From Agaribacillus aureus (GTDB taxonomy: Bacteria; Bacteroidota; Bacteroidia; Cytophagales; Cyclobacteriaceae), in contig JAUJEB010000008.1 in the NCBI GenBank assembly GCA_030442055.1, positions 248,001-312,000 on the forward strand: DNA of 64,000 nt, given 5' to 3'. Both the position numbers and the translations under genes were made by a program. The notes under the pieces were generated by a model. It did no database searches, was not told where the DNA came from, and worked only from the letters and a program-made list of their open reading frames with translations. Numbering within the stretch: the stretch's first letter is position 1; each line of letters begins with the position of its first letter. Of the stretch, positions 40,833 to 50,359 are shown one piece after another.

Positions 40833-41693
40833 ATGGATAATCTGTTAATAAGAAACCCTGTACCGGCGGATCTTCCCGGAATGTATAAGTCTTTCTTAGC
40901 AGCATTTTCCGATTACCAGCTTCCGTTTAGACTATCGGAGGAGGCGTTTCATAAGAAATTTGTAGAAAAATTAAGTATTGATTTCAATCTGTCATGCATT
41001 GCTTTGGACCAACAGAAAATTGTGGCTTTCATTTTTACAAGTCTGGCTTGCTATGACGGTAAATGGACAGCCTATAATGGCGGCACCGGGGTGATCCCAG
41101 CTTTTCGTGGCAGACAACTGACAGCTCGCTTATATAACGTCATACTTCCGCAATTAAGGAAGCAAGATGTTGAGCAATGTGTGCTGGAGGTTTTGACGAC
41201 TAATCACCAGGCGATACGTGCCTATGAAAAAATCGGATTTAAAAAATCACGTTATTATAATTGTTTTAAATTACTTTCGGTACCAAAGAGAGGAGAAACC
41301 ACAATCCAGGGTGTAATGATAGGCGAATGTCCCAACCCTGACTGGGATTTATTTAATACCTATGATGACGACAACTCCTCTTTTCTGGATAGTCAATCTT
41401 TGTTGAAGAAAAACCTGAAAAATGAAGTTGTGGTAACGGCTGTTTACAATGGGAAAACAATAGCATACGTCATTTATCAAAAAAACGGGCGATTTTCGAG
41501 AATCGGTGTCGATCCGGATTTTAGAGGAAAGGGAGTGGGTAGCGCATTGGTACATTTTGCCTTCCGGGACTGTGATAATAAGGAATTGACAGTGATCAAT
41601 GTTAACCGGGAAAACGACAAGATAATCCGGTTTTTTACAAACCTGGGTTTTAAAAATCAGGTGGATCAATATGAATTAAAATTAGTGCTCTGA
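40833..41693 (+). CDS. Double GNAT-domain N-acetyltransferase
   Basis: 286 residues. Two acetyl-CoA-binding patterns occur: GTGVIPAFRGRQLTARLYNV at about residues 87-107 and GVDPDFRGKGVGSALVHFAF at about 226-246. The R/Q-x-x-G-x-G/A core is complete in the second copy (RGKGVG) and altered in the first (RGRQLT). Which amine is acetylated is unknown. It precedes the murF-alr gene by 9 bases, so they are probably one operon. Confidence 0.87.
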   Translation: MDNLLIRNPVPADLPGMYKSFLAAFSDYQLPFRLSEEAFHKKFVEKLSIDFNLSCIALDQQKIVAFIFTSLACYDGKWTAYNGGTGVIPAFRGRQLTARLYNVILPQLRKQDVEQCVLEVLTTNHQAIRAYEKIGFKKSRYYNCFKLLSVPKRGETTIQGVMIGECPNPDWDLFNTYDDDNSSFLDSQSLLKKNLKNEVVVTAVYNGKTIAYVIYQKNGRFSRIGVDPDFRGKGVGSALVHFAFRDCDNKELTVINVNRENDKIIRFFTNLGFKNQVDQYELKLVL

Positions 41694-41702
41694 ATTTAAT
41701 GT

Positions 41703-44183
41703 TTGAACCAAAAAGTGTATTTAAGTTTTAGCGAATTAGAAAAAATAACCGGAGGGAAAACCCTGACATTTTCCTCCGACATGCCCATAGACAATTTATT
41801 AACGGATAGTCGTAAGGTTTCCATTTTGCAGGGGACTTTATTTATTGCCATCAAAGGGGACTTCCATGACGGGCATCATTACATTGACAAGCTTTACCAG
41901 GATGGTATCAGGCAGTTTTTGGTTGAGGATGGGGATGATGACCGGTACAGGGATTTACATGGAGCTAACATTATTAAAACACGAAACAGCCTGGAGGCCT
42001 TGCAAAAAATTACTGCCTATCACCGTTCTCGCTTTAACATTCCCATTGTGGGCATCACCGGTAGTAATGGAAAAACCATTGTCAAGGAATGGCTCAGTCA
42101 GATGCTTTCCACCAGGTTAAGGGTAGTCAAGAGTCCTAAAAGTTATAATTCACAGCTTGGTGTCCCCCTTTCTGTCTGGCAGCTTAGCGATCACCATCAA
42201 ATTGGCGTTTTTGAGGGCGGAATTTCCAGGCCCGGAGAAATGGCCAAAATCGAAATGGTTATGAAGCCCACTATTGGCGTCTTCACTAATATTGGCTCGG
42301 CCCACGACAGGGGTTTTTCATCAGAACGCGAGAAAATTCAGGAAAAAGCAAGGCTTTTTGAAAATACACAGGTAGTTATTTATTGCAAGGATCACGAGGC
42401 TATTGATCAGGTATTGTCAACTTCAATGCGTCCCGGACAAAAATTGTTTTCCTGGTCAAAAAAACAATCTGCGGATGTCATTATCAAGGACATTTATGAT
42501 CACGAAGGTATGAAGGCATTGGAGCTTGTCTTTAATGACCGTCATCTGTTTTTCAAAATTCCTTTTCAGGACCCGGCCTCACTGGAAAATATTATAAACT
42601 GTATTTGTGTCTGCCTTTATCTCAATTTTAATGAGACAGTTATACAGGAAAGTATCCTGGGTTTAAATCAGGTGTCTATGAGGTTGGCGCTGAAACAGGG
42701 AATTAATAGTTGTTATATTATCGACGACACCTATAACAATGATTTTGCCGGGCTTAAGATTGCCCTTGATTTTTTGATGCAGCAAAATCAAAAAAGCAAG
42801 AAAACCCTGATATTTTCAGACATTCTGGAGGCCGGTGTCGACAAAGAAATATTGTACAAGGATGTCGCAGCCCTGGTTGCCAGTAAATCCCTGAATAGAT
42901 TCATTGGCATTGGACCGGATCTTATGAATTATGCCGATTTTTTTGATGGCGATACCACGTTTTATTCGGATAAATCAGAATTCCTGAAGTCCGCCGGCGC
43001 AACGGGTTTTAAAGACGAAATTATACTGATAAAGGGGGCCAGAAAATTCGCACTGGAGGAGATAGCGGATTCCCTGCAAAGAAAAATTCACGGTACGGTC
43101 ATGGAGATCAATCTTGATGCCCTGACCCATAACCTGAACTTTTATAGGAATAAGCTTGATACTTCTACGAAAATATTGGTGATGATAAAGGCATTTGCCT
43201 ATGGGTCCGGATTTTTGGAGATAGCCAACTTATTGCAATTTCACCGGGTCGACTATTTGGGCGTGGCTTATCCGGATGAAGGTGTTATTCTCAGGCAAAA
43301 CGGCATAACTTTACCCATTATGGTCATGAATGCCGCGCCGGAAAGTTTTGGAAAGCTGATAGAGTTTAACCTGGAGCCGGAAGTATACAGCCTGAGAATG
43401 ATGCATTTACTGGTTGACTTTCTAAAAACGAATGGTCTATCCAGTAAAATTCACATTAAGTTGGAAACAGGGATGCACCGGCTTGGTTTTAAACCTCAGG
43501 ATTTAAAAGATTTAGTGGATGTGTTAAAAAACTGTCCGGAAATTAAAATTGCTTCCATTTTCAGCCACCTGGCGGGATCAGAAGATGCCGAACATGATAA
43601 ATTCTCTCAAAACCAATTTGACGTGTTTGACCAAGGATCGGCATTTATTGAAAAAGCCCTGTCTGTGAAACCCTTAAAGCACATTCTTAAATCTTCCGGC
43701 ATTATTCGATTTCCCGATCGCCACTATGACATGGTACGGCTTGGTATCGGGCTACATGGCATCGGGTATGATTGGGAAGTTCAACAGGAGCTCGAACCGG
43801 TAGCCTCTTTGAAAACCACCATTAGCCAAATTATGGATGTGGCTCAGGGTGAAACCATCGGCTACGATCGTATGGGGAAAGCCCACATGCCGAAAAGAAT
43901 TGCGACCATCGCCATTGGTTATGCCGACGGCTTCGATCGTCGATTTAGCAACGGTAAAGGTGTTGTTTGGGTAAATGGCAAATTGGCGCCGGTGATTGGT
44001 AACATCTGCATGGACATGACGATGATCGATATCACAGGGATCGAAGCTGAGGAGGGGGATCAGGTGGTGATATTTGGCAAGGAGTTACCCCTGCGGGAAA
44101 TAGCGTCAAAAATTGATACCATTCCCTATGAGATATTAACCAAAGTCAGCGGCCGGGTAAAAAGAGTATTTTATATGGAGTAG
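41703..44183 (+). CDS. Bifunctional MurF / alanine racemase
   Basis: 826 residues joining two cell-wall enzymes, a fusion usual in Bacteroidota. Residues 1-455 are MurF, which adds D-Ala-D-Ala to the UDP-MurNAc tripeptide; the ATP loop is ITGSNGKT at 118-125 and the substrate part includes SYNSQLGVPLS. Residues about 466-826 are alanine racemase: Lys496 in VMIKAFAYGSG should bind PLP, with Phe where many racemases have Asp (KADAYG). The other catalytic face has IGYDRMG and IGYADGF. Start is a TTG, since an ATG four bases upstream is out of frame. The GNAT gene lies 9 bases before. Confidence 0.93.
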   Translation: MNQKVYLSFSELEKITGGKTLTFSSDMPIDNLLTDSRKVSILQGTLFIAIKGDFHDGHHYIDKLYQDGIRQFLVEDGDDDRYRDLHGANIIKTRNSLEALQKITAYHRSRFNIPIVGITGSNGKTIVKEWLSQMLSTRLRVVKSPKSYNSQLGVPLSVWQLSDHHQIGVFEGGISRPGEMAKIEMVMKPTIGVFTNIGSAHDRGFSSEREKIQEKARLFENTQVVIYCKDHEAIDQVLSTSMRPGQKLFSWSKKQSADVIIKDIYDHEGMKALELVFNDRHLFFKIPFQDPASLENIINCICVCLYLNFNETVIQESILGLNQVSMRLALKQGINSCYIIDDTYNNDFAGLKIALDFLMQQNQKSKKTLIFSDILEAGVDKEILYKDVAALVASKSLNRFIGIGPDLMNYADFFDGDTTFYSDKSEFLKSAGATGFKDEIILIKGARKFALEEIADSLQRKIHGTVMEINLDALTHNLNFYRNKLDTSTKILVMIKAFAYGSGFLEIANLLQFHRVDYLGVAYPDEGVILRQNGITLPIMVMNAAPESFGKLIEFNLEPEVYSLRMMHLLVDFLKTNGLSSKIHIKLETGMHRLGFKPQDLKDLVDVLKNCPEIKIASIFSHLAGSEDAEHDKFSQNQFDVFDQGSAFIEKALSVKPLKHILKSSGIIRFPDRHYDMVRLGIGLHGIGYDWEVQQELEPVASLKTTISQIMDVAQGETIGYDRMGKAHMPKRIATIAIGYADGFDRRFSNGKGVVWVNGKLAPVIGNICMDMTMIDITGIEAEEGDQVVIFGKELPLREIASKIDTIPYEILTKVSGRVKRVFYME

Positions 44184-44252
44184 TTATGGATGGTCGTAAA
44201 GTACATAATTTGACAGTTTTATAGCCATCCTGGAAAATGAAAATGACCTGTA

Positions 44253-44285
44253 TTGGTTATGGAATCAATTATTCAATTATATTTG
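44253..44285 (+). promoter_or_regulatory. Candidate Bacteroidota promoter upstream of the 167-residue protein
   Basis: TTG at 44253-44255, then 22 bases, then TATATTTG at 44278-44285, 25 bases before the ATG at 44311. The spacing is one longer than the usual 19-21. It indicates that the downstream gene has its own promoter and is not only read from murF-alr. Confidence 0.5.
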
Positions 44286-44310
44286 TATTTAGGATACACC
44301 AAAAACAAAA

Positions 44311-44814
44311 ATGAGTCGAAAGTATTTTCTGCTGGATAAAAATTCTCTTTTAAAAGAAGTTCAGGCCGAAAAGAAGGCAGCTTTCTTGCACACTCTTATT
44401 GAAAAAGTCAAGACCGACTATCTGAGACAATGTAATCCGCTAGGGTTAGTGGATGACACGGTTTTAAGTATCCAGGCTTATCAAAGTTATGACGTAAAAC
44501 ACCTTGAAGAGTTTTACGACTTATTATCCGGCATTTTCCGTTATCAGATAGGAACTAACCAGTTGGAATTTCTTTTTGACGGAAAGACTCATTATGAAAA
44601 ATACCTGGAAGACTGGGAAAGTTGTTTCCACAACTGGATGACGAAATTCTGTCAGCAGGATAGGTTCTTAAAAGCCGTATTGGCGGTGACAGTTTTTTAT
44701 GAAAATGAACATAGTGCTATCCTGGCTGAAAACAGATTAAAATACTTCATTAGCCATTACTTCGGACTAAAACTTTATCGCTATAAAGGCATTATGCAGA
44801 TGCATGTGGCCTGA
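44311..44814 (+). CDS. Conserved-looking hypothetical cytoplasmic protein
   Basis: 167 residues, no signal and no transmembrane segment. Mainly helical: LLKEVQAEKKAAFLHTLIEK, KHLEEFYDLLSGIFRYQIG in part, and WESCFHNWMTKFCQQDRFLK. Aromatic residues are frequent. No family recognised. It has its own promoter-like site and codon use like its neighbours. Confidence 0.7.
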   Translation: MSRKYFLLDKNSLLKEVQAEKKAAFLHTLIEKVKTDYLRQCNPLGLVDDTVLSIQAYQSYDVKHLEEFYDLLSGIFRYQIGTNQLEFLFDGKTHYEKYLEDWESCFHNWMTKFCQQDRFLKAVLAVTVFYENEHSAILAENRLKYFISHYFGLKLYRYKGIMQMHVA

Positions 44815-44832
44815 AAACAAGCGGCAACCGAT

Positions 44833-45465
44833 CTAAAACCTGATCATAAAATCCAAACTGAATAAATCATTTTTAACAATCAGCTCCGGTTGATCCGATC
44901 GACTTGAAGCAACATTAAACAGCCCCCTGTAGTAAGTAAAGCCTCCGTAAAGGTTAACATTCGTGGATATCCTGCGCTCTACACCCAGGCCTAACAGGCT
45001 GGAAGCCTCCAGATTTCGAAATTTATTCACGTAAAGCTCGCTGGTTCTTACCGCCTCCTCGTGAATTTTCACCTCCAGATTTACACCTACCTGAAAATAT
45101 AGTCGCGTATCCAAAGCAATCTCGCTAGTAAGCAACTTCAGGCTTAGCGGTAATAATACATATTGCAGGTTATATATTTCTTTGGTTTTTGATCCCGTCA
45201 AATTGTTTGTCACCTCATAACTAACCCTTTTAGGCGCATAAAATAAACCCGTAGAGAAATAATAGCTGCCTCCCAGATATTTGTCAGCAAATATACCAGC
45301 AATAAATCTCAGCGCTGCCCCGTTATTGGCCAGGTCAAGGCTATCCGCTTTTGATTCCAGTCTGTTGGCAGATATGGTGGGTGATATCCGCAGGCCCAGG
45401 CGGGTTTGGGCCACAGTGTAAGAACTGACAAAAAATAGAAAGAAAATTATTATACAATTTTTCAT
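44833..45465 (-). CDS. PorT-family outer-membrane beta-barrel protein
   Basis: 210 residues from ATG 45465; a frame opening at 45546 would place the signal internally. The signal IIIFFLFFVSSYTVAQ is followed by RLGLRISPTISANRLES, typical for PorT/OMP_b-brl_2 barrels. Strands alternate every 10 residues (YYFSTGLFYAPKRVSY, NLQYVLLPLSLKLLT, RLYFQVGVNLEVKI) and the protein ends with LDFMIRF, an aromatic terminal residue used for outer-membrane insertion. PorT is linked to the type IX secretion system, but general barrels share the pattern. It is divergent from gldB by 125 bases. Confidence 0.82.
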   Translation of the reverse strand: MKNCIIIFFLFFVSSYTVAQTRLGLRISPTISANRLESKADSLDLANNGAALRFIAGIFADKYLGGSYYFSTGLFYAPKRVSYEVTNNLTGSKTKEIYNLQYVLLPLSLKLLTSEIALDTRLYFQVGVNLEVKIHEEAVRTSELYVNKFRNLEASSLLGLGVERRISTNVNLYGGFTYYRGLFNVASSRSDQPELIVKNDLFSLDFMIRF

Positions 45466-45590
45466 AGTTTTGGTGTTATAAAAGGGCCCTCTTATGACGC
45501 AAAACATCATGAACGTAACGGTCACAAGATAAAATAAATTAATCAATTACAACTACGAATTAAGGCTCAAAATATTTTAACAACAAAGTT

Positions 45591-46604
45591 ATGCGCGGAA
45601 TTTATTGGCTGGTTGAACTAACACTACTTGCTACTATTCTATTGATTTCTTCATGCGGCGACAAACCCTGCGGTGAAGATATAGATATTCAAAATATTGA
45701 TGTAAATGTAGAAATTGAAAGGCTGGAGGATGAGTTTTTTGAATTGACCACCGCTGAGGAAGCTATAACCTTTTTGGATGAAAATCCGGTTTTGTCAGAA
45801 GCGTTTTATCAACGCTCACAATTTCCAAACGATTCCATACTGGTAAACAAATTACTCTCTTTGGCGGGTAGTCCCTATCTTGATACGATGCGTCGTGAGG
45901 TAGATACACTTTTTGGGGAGTTAACTGATATCCGCGCTTCTTTCGAAGGGGCTTTCAGGCGGATCAAATATTATTATCCGGAATTTCAGCCTCCTGAAAT
46001 AAAAACAATTATTACAGGATTGGGAGATGGTAGCGATCTTTATATTTCGCCTGAATTGATAATCATTGGCCTGGATTGGTTTTTAGGGGAGGCCGGCAGT
46101 TACGCGCCCAATAATATTCCCCAGTATATTAAACAAAGATTGACGAAGGATTATCTCGTTCCTTCGTGTATCATGTTTTTATCAGATCCATTTAACGCCA
46201 CAGCGCTGGAGGATAAAACCATGTTGGCGGAAATGCTTTATTTTGGCAAGGCTTATGCTTTTACAAAGGAAATGATGCCTTGCATTTCCGATAGTCTAAT
46301 CTTAGGATATAGCGGTCAGCAGATCAAAGAGATCAACTTTAACCAGGAACGGATTTGGGGGCATTTTGTGGATGAGTCCCTGCTATATGAAACCAATCAT
46401 TTTGTGAAGGTAAAGTATTTGAATGAACGACCGAATGTTCCGGAGATTGGCGATAAATGCCCAGGAAGAATAGCCAGGTGGCTCGGGTGGCAGGTCATTC
46501 AAAATTATCGAAAAAAATCGGATATTGGTTTTGTTGATTTAATGAAGGAGGTGGACGCTGGGGAAATTTTCAGGCAGTCAAAATATAGACCGACTCCTCA
46601 TTAA
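45591..46604 (+). CDS. gldB: Gliding-motility lipoprotein GldB-like
   Basis: 337 residues. A lipoprotein signal ends with LISSC (Cys22). Landmarks of GldB are recognised: FRRIKYYYPEFQPPEI, ISPELIIIGLDWFLG, MLAEMLYFGKAYAFTKEMMP, GYSGQQ, ERIWGHFVDESLLYET, CPGRIARWLGWQVIQNY. GldB is needed for gliding in flavobacteria and its genes also occur in non-gliding Bacteroidota; the biochemical role is not known. The predicted region includes an M78/DUF2268-like helix pair but no HExxH is present. Its last 35 bases overlap the convergent glycosyltransferase gene. Confidence 0.85.
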   Translation: MRGIYWLVELTLLATILLISSCGDKPCGEDIDIQNIDVNVEIERLEDEFFELTTAEEAITFLDENPVLSEAFYQRSQFPNDSILVNKLLSLAGSPYLDTMRREVDTLFGELTDIRASFEGAFRRIKYYYPEFQPPEIKTIITGLGDGSDLYISPELIIIGLDWFLGEAGSYAPNNIPQYIKQRLTKDYLVPSCIMFLSDPFNATALEDKTMLAEMLYFGKAYAFTKEMMPCISDSLILGYSGQQIKEINFNQERIWGHFVDESLLYETNHFVKVKYLNERPNVPEIGDKCPGRIARWLGWQVIQNYRKKSDIGFVDLMKEVDAGEIFRQSKYRPTPH

Positions 46605-47805
46605 TTTTTAAATGGTATTCATTATTAAAGATACTGATTAATTTCTGTACCTGAATTTCCCTAGAGTAATATAATTCAGCCAGGTTACGGGCATTTTTTT
46701 GATACTTTAACAATAAATTTGGGTCTTTAAAAAATGGTTTCAATTTGGTGTATATCGCTTTGGGATTCTGCGGATCAGCGTAAAACCCGCATTGATGGGT
46801 TTCCACCATTTCTCTGACCCACCCATTTGTATTGGTAATTACCAATTTTCCTGCCGCCAACGCGTCGAAATATTTATTGGGGCTATTGGTTTCCAGCACC
46901 GGTTTTTGATCAAACGAAATATACGTGGCGTCCATAGCGCTCAATAAGTGCCTGATCCCTTCTTTATTTTGAAAAGGTAAAAACTTTAAATTCCGAATAC
47001 CTCTTTTTTTTGCCTGCTCCTTGATGCCGGGTAAATCTCCTCCCTTACCCACAATCAAAAACGCAACGTTACGGGTTGCTTTATTCAGCATTTCCATAAA
47101 ATCCAGGAAATAATCCAGCTTATTAACCCGCCCGATCGCACCAAAGTATCCGATAATAAATTTGTCTTTAAAACCAATTTCCTCTTCCAGCTTTTTGTTT
47201 TTCAGGGTTAAGTTGAAAAACTTACAATCCGACATATTGGGAATGATGTAGATAGGCTTATTTGGGACTACCTTTATAATATGATCCCTGATTCCGGGCG
47301 ATAGTGCTATGATTTTGTCTGCTCCCTGATAAATTCTCTTTTCCAGCCTGACAAGCCAATTTTTTAAAAACCAATTTTTTATAACACCCATTTGTATAGG
47401 CGCTTCAGGCCACAAATCCCGCACTTCAAAATAATAGGGGATTTTCAAACGCCTCTTCAGCCGCAGTGCCAGCAGACCTACCGTTAACGGTGTAGATGTC
47501 GCATATATAACATCGGCCTTGGGTATTGATTTAATTTTTTTATAGGCAAGTCGGTAGAATTTTATAAAGGCGACGATACGCTTTAAAAAGCCAAAGGCGT
47601 TGTCGTAGGAAACCGGTAGATAATGAACAATCAACCCATCGATGTTCTTTTTCTCATATTTGGCCTTGTTGTGGGAAGTAACCATTTCAACTTCATAGCC
47701 ATGCTCCGCCAAACCCTGCGCCAGATAGTAAGACCTGATAGCCCCTCCTTCCTCAGGGGTCTTAAAATACTGGTGTATATAAAGAATTTTCAATTTATTA
47801 ACCAA
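46570..47805 (-). CDS. Glycosyltransferase family 4 (WbuB-like)
   Basis: 411 residues. The N-terminal GT-B half opens with LKILYIHQYFKTPEEGGAIR, typical of GT4 enzymes. The donor half has IGYFGAIGRVNKLDYFLD, FLIVGKGGDLPGI and the donor-binding Glu region ETNSPNKYFDALAAGK. It should transfer a sugar from a nucleotide donor in surface polysaccharide assembly. Start is TTG: 47805 overlaps asnB by 8 bases, while TTG 47793 gives the usual MKILYIHQYF start and no overlap. It follows asnB directly in one operon and is convergent with gldB. Confidence 0.9.
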   Translation of the reverse strand: MVNKLKILYIHQYFKTPEEGGAIRSYYLAQGLAEHGYEVEMVTSHNKAKYEKKNIDGLIVHYLPVSYDNAFGFLKRIVAFIKFYRLAYKKIKSIPKADVIYATSTPLTVGLLALRLKRRLKIPYYFEVRDLWPEAPIQMGVIKNWFLKNWLVRLEKRIYQGADKIIALSPGIRDHIIKVVPNKPIYIIPNMSDCKFFNLTLKNKKLEEEIGFKDKFIIGYFGAIGRVNKLDYFLDFMEMLNKATRNVAFLIVGKGGDLPGIKEQAKKRGIRNLKFLPFQNKEGIRHLLSAMDATYISFDQKPVLETNSPNKYFDALAAGKLVITNTNGWVREMVETHQCGFYADPQNPKAIYTKLKPFFKDPNLLLKYQKNARNLAELYYSREIQVQKLISIFNNEYHLKINEESVYILTA

Positions 47806-49663
47806 AGTTTATTTCCAACCAATTTCCCAAAATAATTACCGACCATAGAAATAAAGTGTTATCTGCACTTCCCCGATTGTGGTTATCGAGTTGGTTAGTT
47901 ATTAGCGCTTTTAAATCATTGTCCGTTGCTTCAAAAATAGTACAATTTTCATTTTTTAAAAATTCCAGGAGGTGGTTTGCGTTGCCACTTTTAATCCAGT
48001 TACCAAACGGTAACCCAAATCCCTCTTTTGATCTATTGACAAATGTTTGTCCGCGATACTTATTAAGCAGTGCTGCCAGTATCCATTTTCTTCCCGGTCC
48101 GACCAGGCGAGTAGCTGGAATTTTGTTTAGATATTGAGTCAGCTCATGCGACAAATAAGGCATTCGCATTTCAAGGCCATGTAGCATGGTCATTCGGTCA
48201 TTAACGGTTAGAATATCATTGATGAGGTAACTCCGCCGGTCATAGGTCAACGCCTGGCGTAGATAATGTTCAATTTTGTCATTTCCATCAGACACAGGAT
48301 TCCAGTCTGCAAAGTCCCCTCTTTGATTGGTAATTTGAAAGGAAACCATGTTTTGAAAAGTAGTAACGGGATCTCTATCAACGCTGCCGGCGAATTTTTT
48401 GAAAAGCTGAAAATTTTTACGAAATGGATGATTGAATCCGGTGGGCAACACCGGTGCCAATCCCTTTATGAAAGGATGCAATTTTTCATAGAGAGGCTGA
48501 TTTTTTAAAAAACGGTAATAAGCCAGGTGACGGTTATAACCGCCAAACCACTCATCAGCTCCGGCTCCGGACAAAACGACACCCACCGATTGCCGCGCGT
48601 GTTCGCTTAAAAAGTAGGTAAGTATCGCCGCGCTATCTCCCACAGGCTGATCCATTTTTGATATGAAATCATGGAAGTTGTCTAATATTTGAGGGCTAAC
48701 TTCCAGCTCTTCATGAGTTGTGTTAAATTGTTTAGCGGCCAGGCGGGCAAAGTGGCCATCTTTTGTGCCATACGATCCCTCTTTTGGATTGTGGGCAATG
48801 GAAAATGTGCGACATTCCCTGGGATAGTGCGTTTTGAGAATGGTCAGCAGCAGCGTAGAGTCAATTCCACCGCTTAGAAATACACCAACCGGTACATCGG
48901 CCTGCAAATGATTACCCACGGCGTCAATTAGTAAATCTTCGGTTGTCTTCAGAATTTCTTCATCGTCTCCTGTAAAGTGGCTATCTACACGGTTGACATA
49001 GCTTGAGATGTGCTTCTGCCCCGACCACGTAAGCCGGTGACTAGCCGGGAGCTCATAGATATGCTTAAAAAATGTTGCAGGCGATTGGGCATGACGGAAA
49101 TTAAGATAATGGCCAATTTGCCCGGCATTCAATTCCTTTTTTACCAACCCGGAGGCCAATATGCCTTTTATTTCTGATGAAATGATAAAATAGCTGTCAT
49201 CTTCATAATAAAAAAAGGGTTTCATCCCCGAAGGATCTCGGGCACATAGTAGTCGCCTGTCCTTGAGGTCAACCAATACAAAGACAAACATACCATGCAG
49301 GCTTTCCAATCCTTCCTCCCCTTTAATGGCCAGCCATTTTAGTAAAACTTCGGTGTCGCTGGAAGTGGTAAACCGGCACCCTTTGTCTATCAATTCGTTC
49401 CTTAGAGCATAAAAGTTATAGATTTCGCCATTATATATCAGGTAATACCTTTTCGGATCAAAAGATATTGGCTGATTGGCGCCATCTCCTAAGTCCAGGA
49501 TTTTAAGCCTGGTATGGCCTAAATATAAGGTTTGATCACCAAATGGGAGGATCTTGAATTGATCAAAGTCAGGCCCCCGGTGATGCAGGGCCCGGTTCAT
49601 GTCCAAAATGTTTTGTGTGCTTAGCTGATTTTTTTTATCAATGATAAGATTGATTCCACACAT
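47798..49663 (-). CDS. asnB: Asparagine synthase (glutamine-hydrolysing)
   Basis: 621 residues. Cys2 in MCGINLI is the nucleophile of the N-terminal glutamine amidotransferase domain, supported by RALHHRGPD and LIYNGEIYN. The C-terminal synthetase domain has the PP-loop VFLSGGIDST, plus SGAGADEWFGGY. Such genes occur both for asparagine supply and inside polysaccharide clusters as amidotransferases. Here a glycosyltransferase follows at once, pointing to the second role, while nth lies 21 bases upstream in the same direction. Confidence 0.93.
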   Translation of the reverse strand: MCGINLIIDKKNQLSTQNILDMNRALHHRGPDFDQFKILPFGDQTLYLGHTRLKILDLGDGANQPISFDPKRYYLIYNGEIYNFYALRNELIDKGCRFTTSSDTEVLLKWLAIKGEEGLESLHGMFVFVLVDLKDRRLLCARDPSGMKPFFYYEDDSYFIISSEIKGILASGLVKKELNAGQIGHYLNFRHAQSPATFFKHIYELPASHRLTWSGQKHISSYVNRVDSHFTGDDEEILKTTEDLLIDAVGNHLQADVPVGVFLSGGIDSTLLLTILKTHYPRECRTFSIAHNPKEGSYGTKDGHFARLAAKQFNTTHEELEVSPQILDNFHDFISKMDQPVGDSAAILTYFLSEHARQSVGVVLSGAGADEWFGGYNRHLAYYRFLKNQPLYEKLHPFIKGLAPVLPTGFNHPFRKNFQLFKKFAGSVDRDPVTTFQNMVSFQITNQRGDFADWNPVSDGNDKIEHYLRQALTYDRRSYLINDILTVNDRMTMLHGLEMRMPYLSHELTQYLNKIPATRLVGPGRKWILAALLNKYRGQTFVNRSKEGFGLPFGNWIKSGNANHLLEFLKNENCTIFEATDNDLKALITNQLDNHNRGSADNTLFLWSVIILGNWLEINFG

Positions 49664-49684
49664 GAAAGGCGGTTACGATTTTGG

Positions 49685-50326
49685 CTAGTAATTTTTTTCG
49701 TAATAACGGCAAAAGTAAGAGATCTTGCAACTTTCGCACTTGGGCTTTCTTGCCAGACAAGTATATCTACCATGCAAAATCAACCAATGATGTGCCTTGG
49801 GAATGTGTGCTTCGGGTATATTATTTACCAGCTGTCTTTCGGTTTCAATAGGTGTTTTGGCATTTTGAGTAACCAAGCCTATTCTTTTGGACACCCTGAA
49901 TACATGGGTGTCTACAGCCATCGCAGGTTGATTGAACACAACCGAAGCGATTACATTTGCGGTTTTGCGACCCACACCAGGAAGTTTTTGTAAATCATTA
50001 ATGTCGGAAGGGATCTCGGCTTTAAAATCTTCAACCAACATCTTGGCCATCCCTAACAAATGCCTGGTTTTATTGTTGGGATAGGAAACACTTTTGATGT
50101 AAGGGAAAAGTTCGTCAAAATTACTGGTAGCCAGATGTTCCGGGGTAGGAAAGTCTTTGAAAATGGCAGGCGTAACCATATTGATACGCTTGTCTGTACA
50201 TTGAGCGCTCAGTATGACTGCAACCAGCAACTCATAGGGATTGCCATAATTTAACTCCGTTTCCGCATCAGGATTATTATCTGAAAAATGCGCTAGAAAT
50301 GCCCTATAGCGCTCTTTTCTTGTCAT
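49685..50326 (-). CDS. nth: Endonuclease III
   Basis: 213 residues, like E. coli Nth. The helix-hairpin-helix is LQKLPGVGRKTANVIASVV with catalytic Lys121, the second catalytic residue Asp139 is in AVDTHVFR, and the [4Fe-4S] ligands are Cys190, 197, 200 and 206 (C-x6-C-x2-C-x5-C). It removes oxidised pyrimidines and cuts the abasic site. It is first in a row with asnB and the glycosyltransferase, and lies downstream of the sigma-factor pair by 33 bases. Confidence 0.96.
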   Translation of the reverse strand: MTRKERYRAFLAHFSDNNPDAETELNYGNPYELLVAVILSAQCTDKRINMVTPAIFKDFPTPEHLATSNFDELFPYIKSVSYPNNKTRHLLGMAKMLVEDFKAEIPSDINDLQKLPGVGRKTANVIASVVFNQPAMAVDTHVFRVSKRIGLVTQNAKTPIETERQLVNNIPEAHIPKAHHWLILHGRYTCLARKPKCESCKISYFCRYYEKNY

Positions 50327-50359
50327 GCAAAACCTCCCTCAAAATAATGTCGTCTGCTA

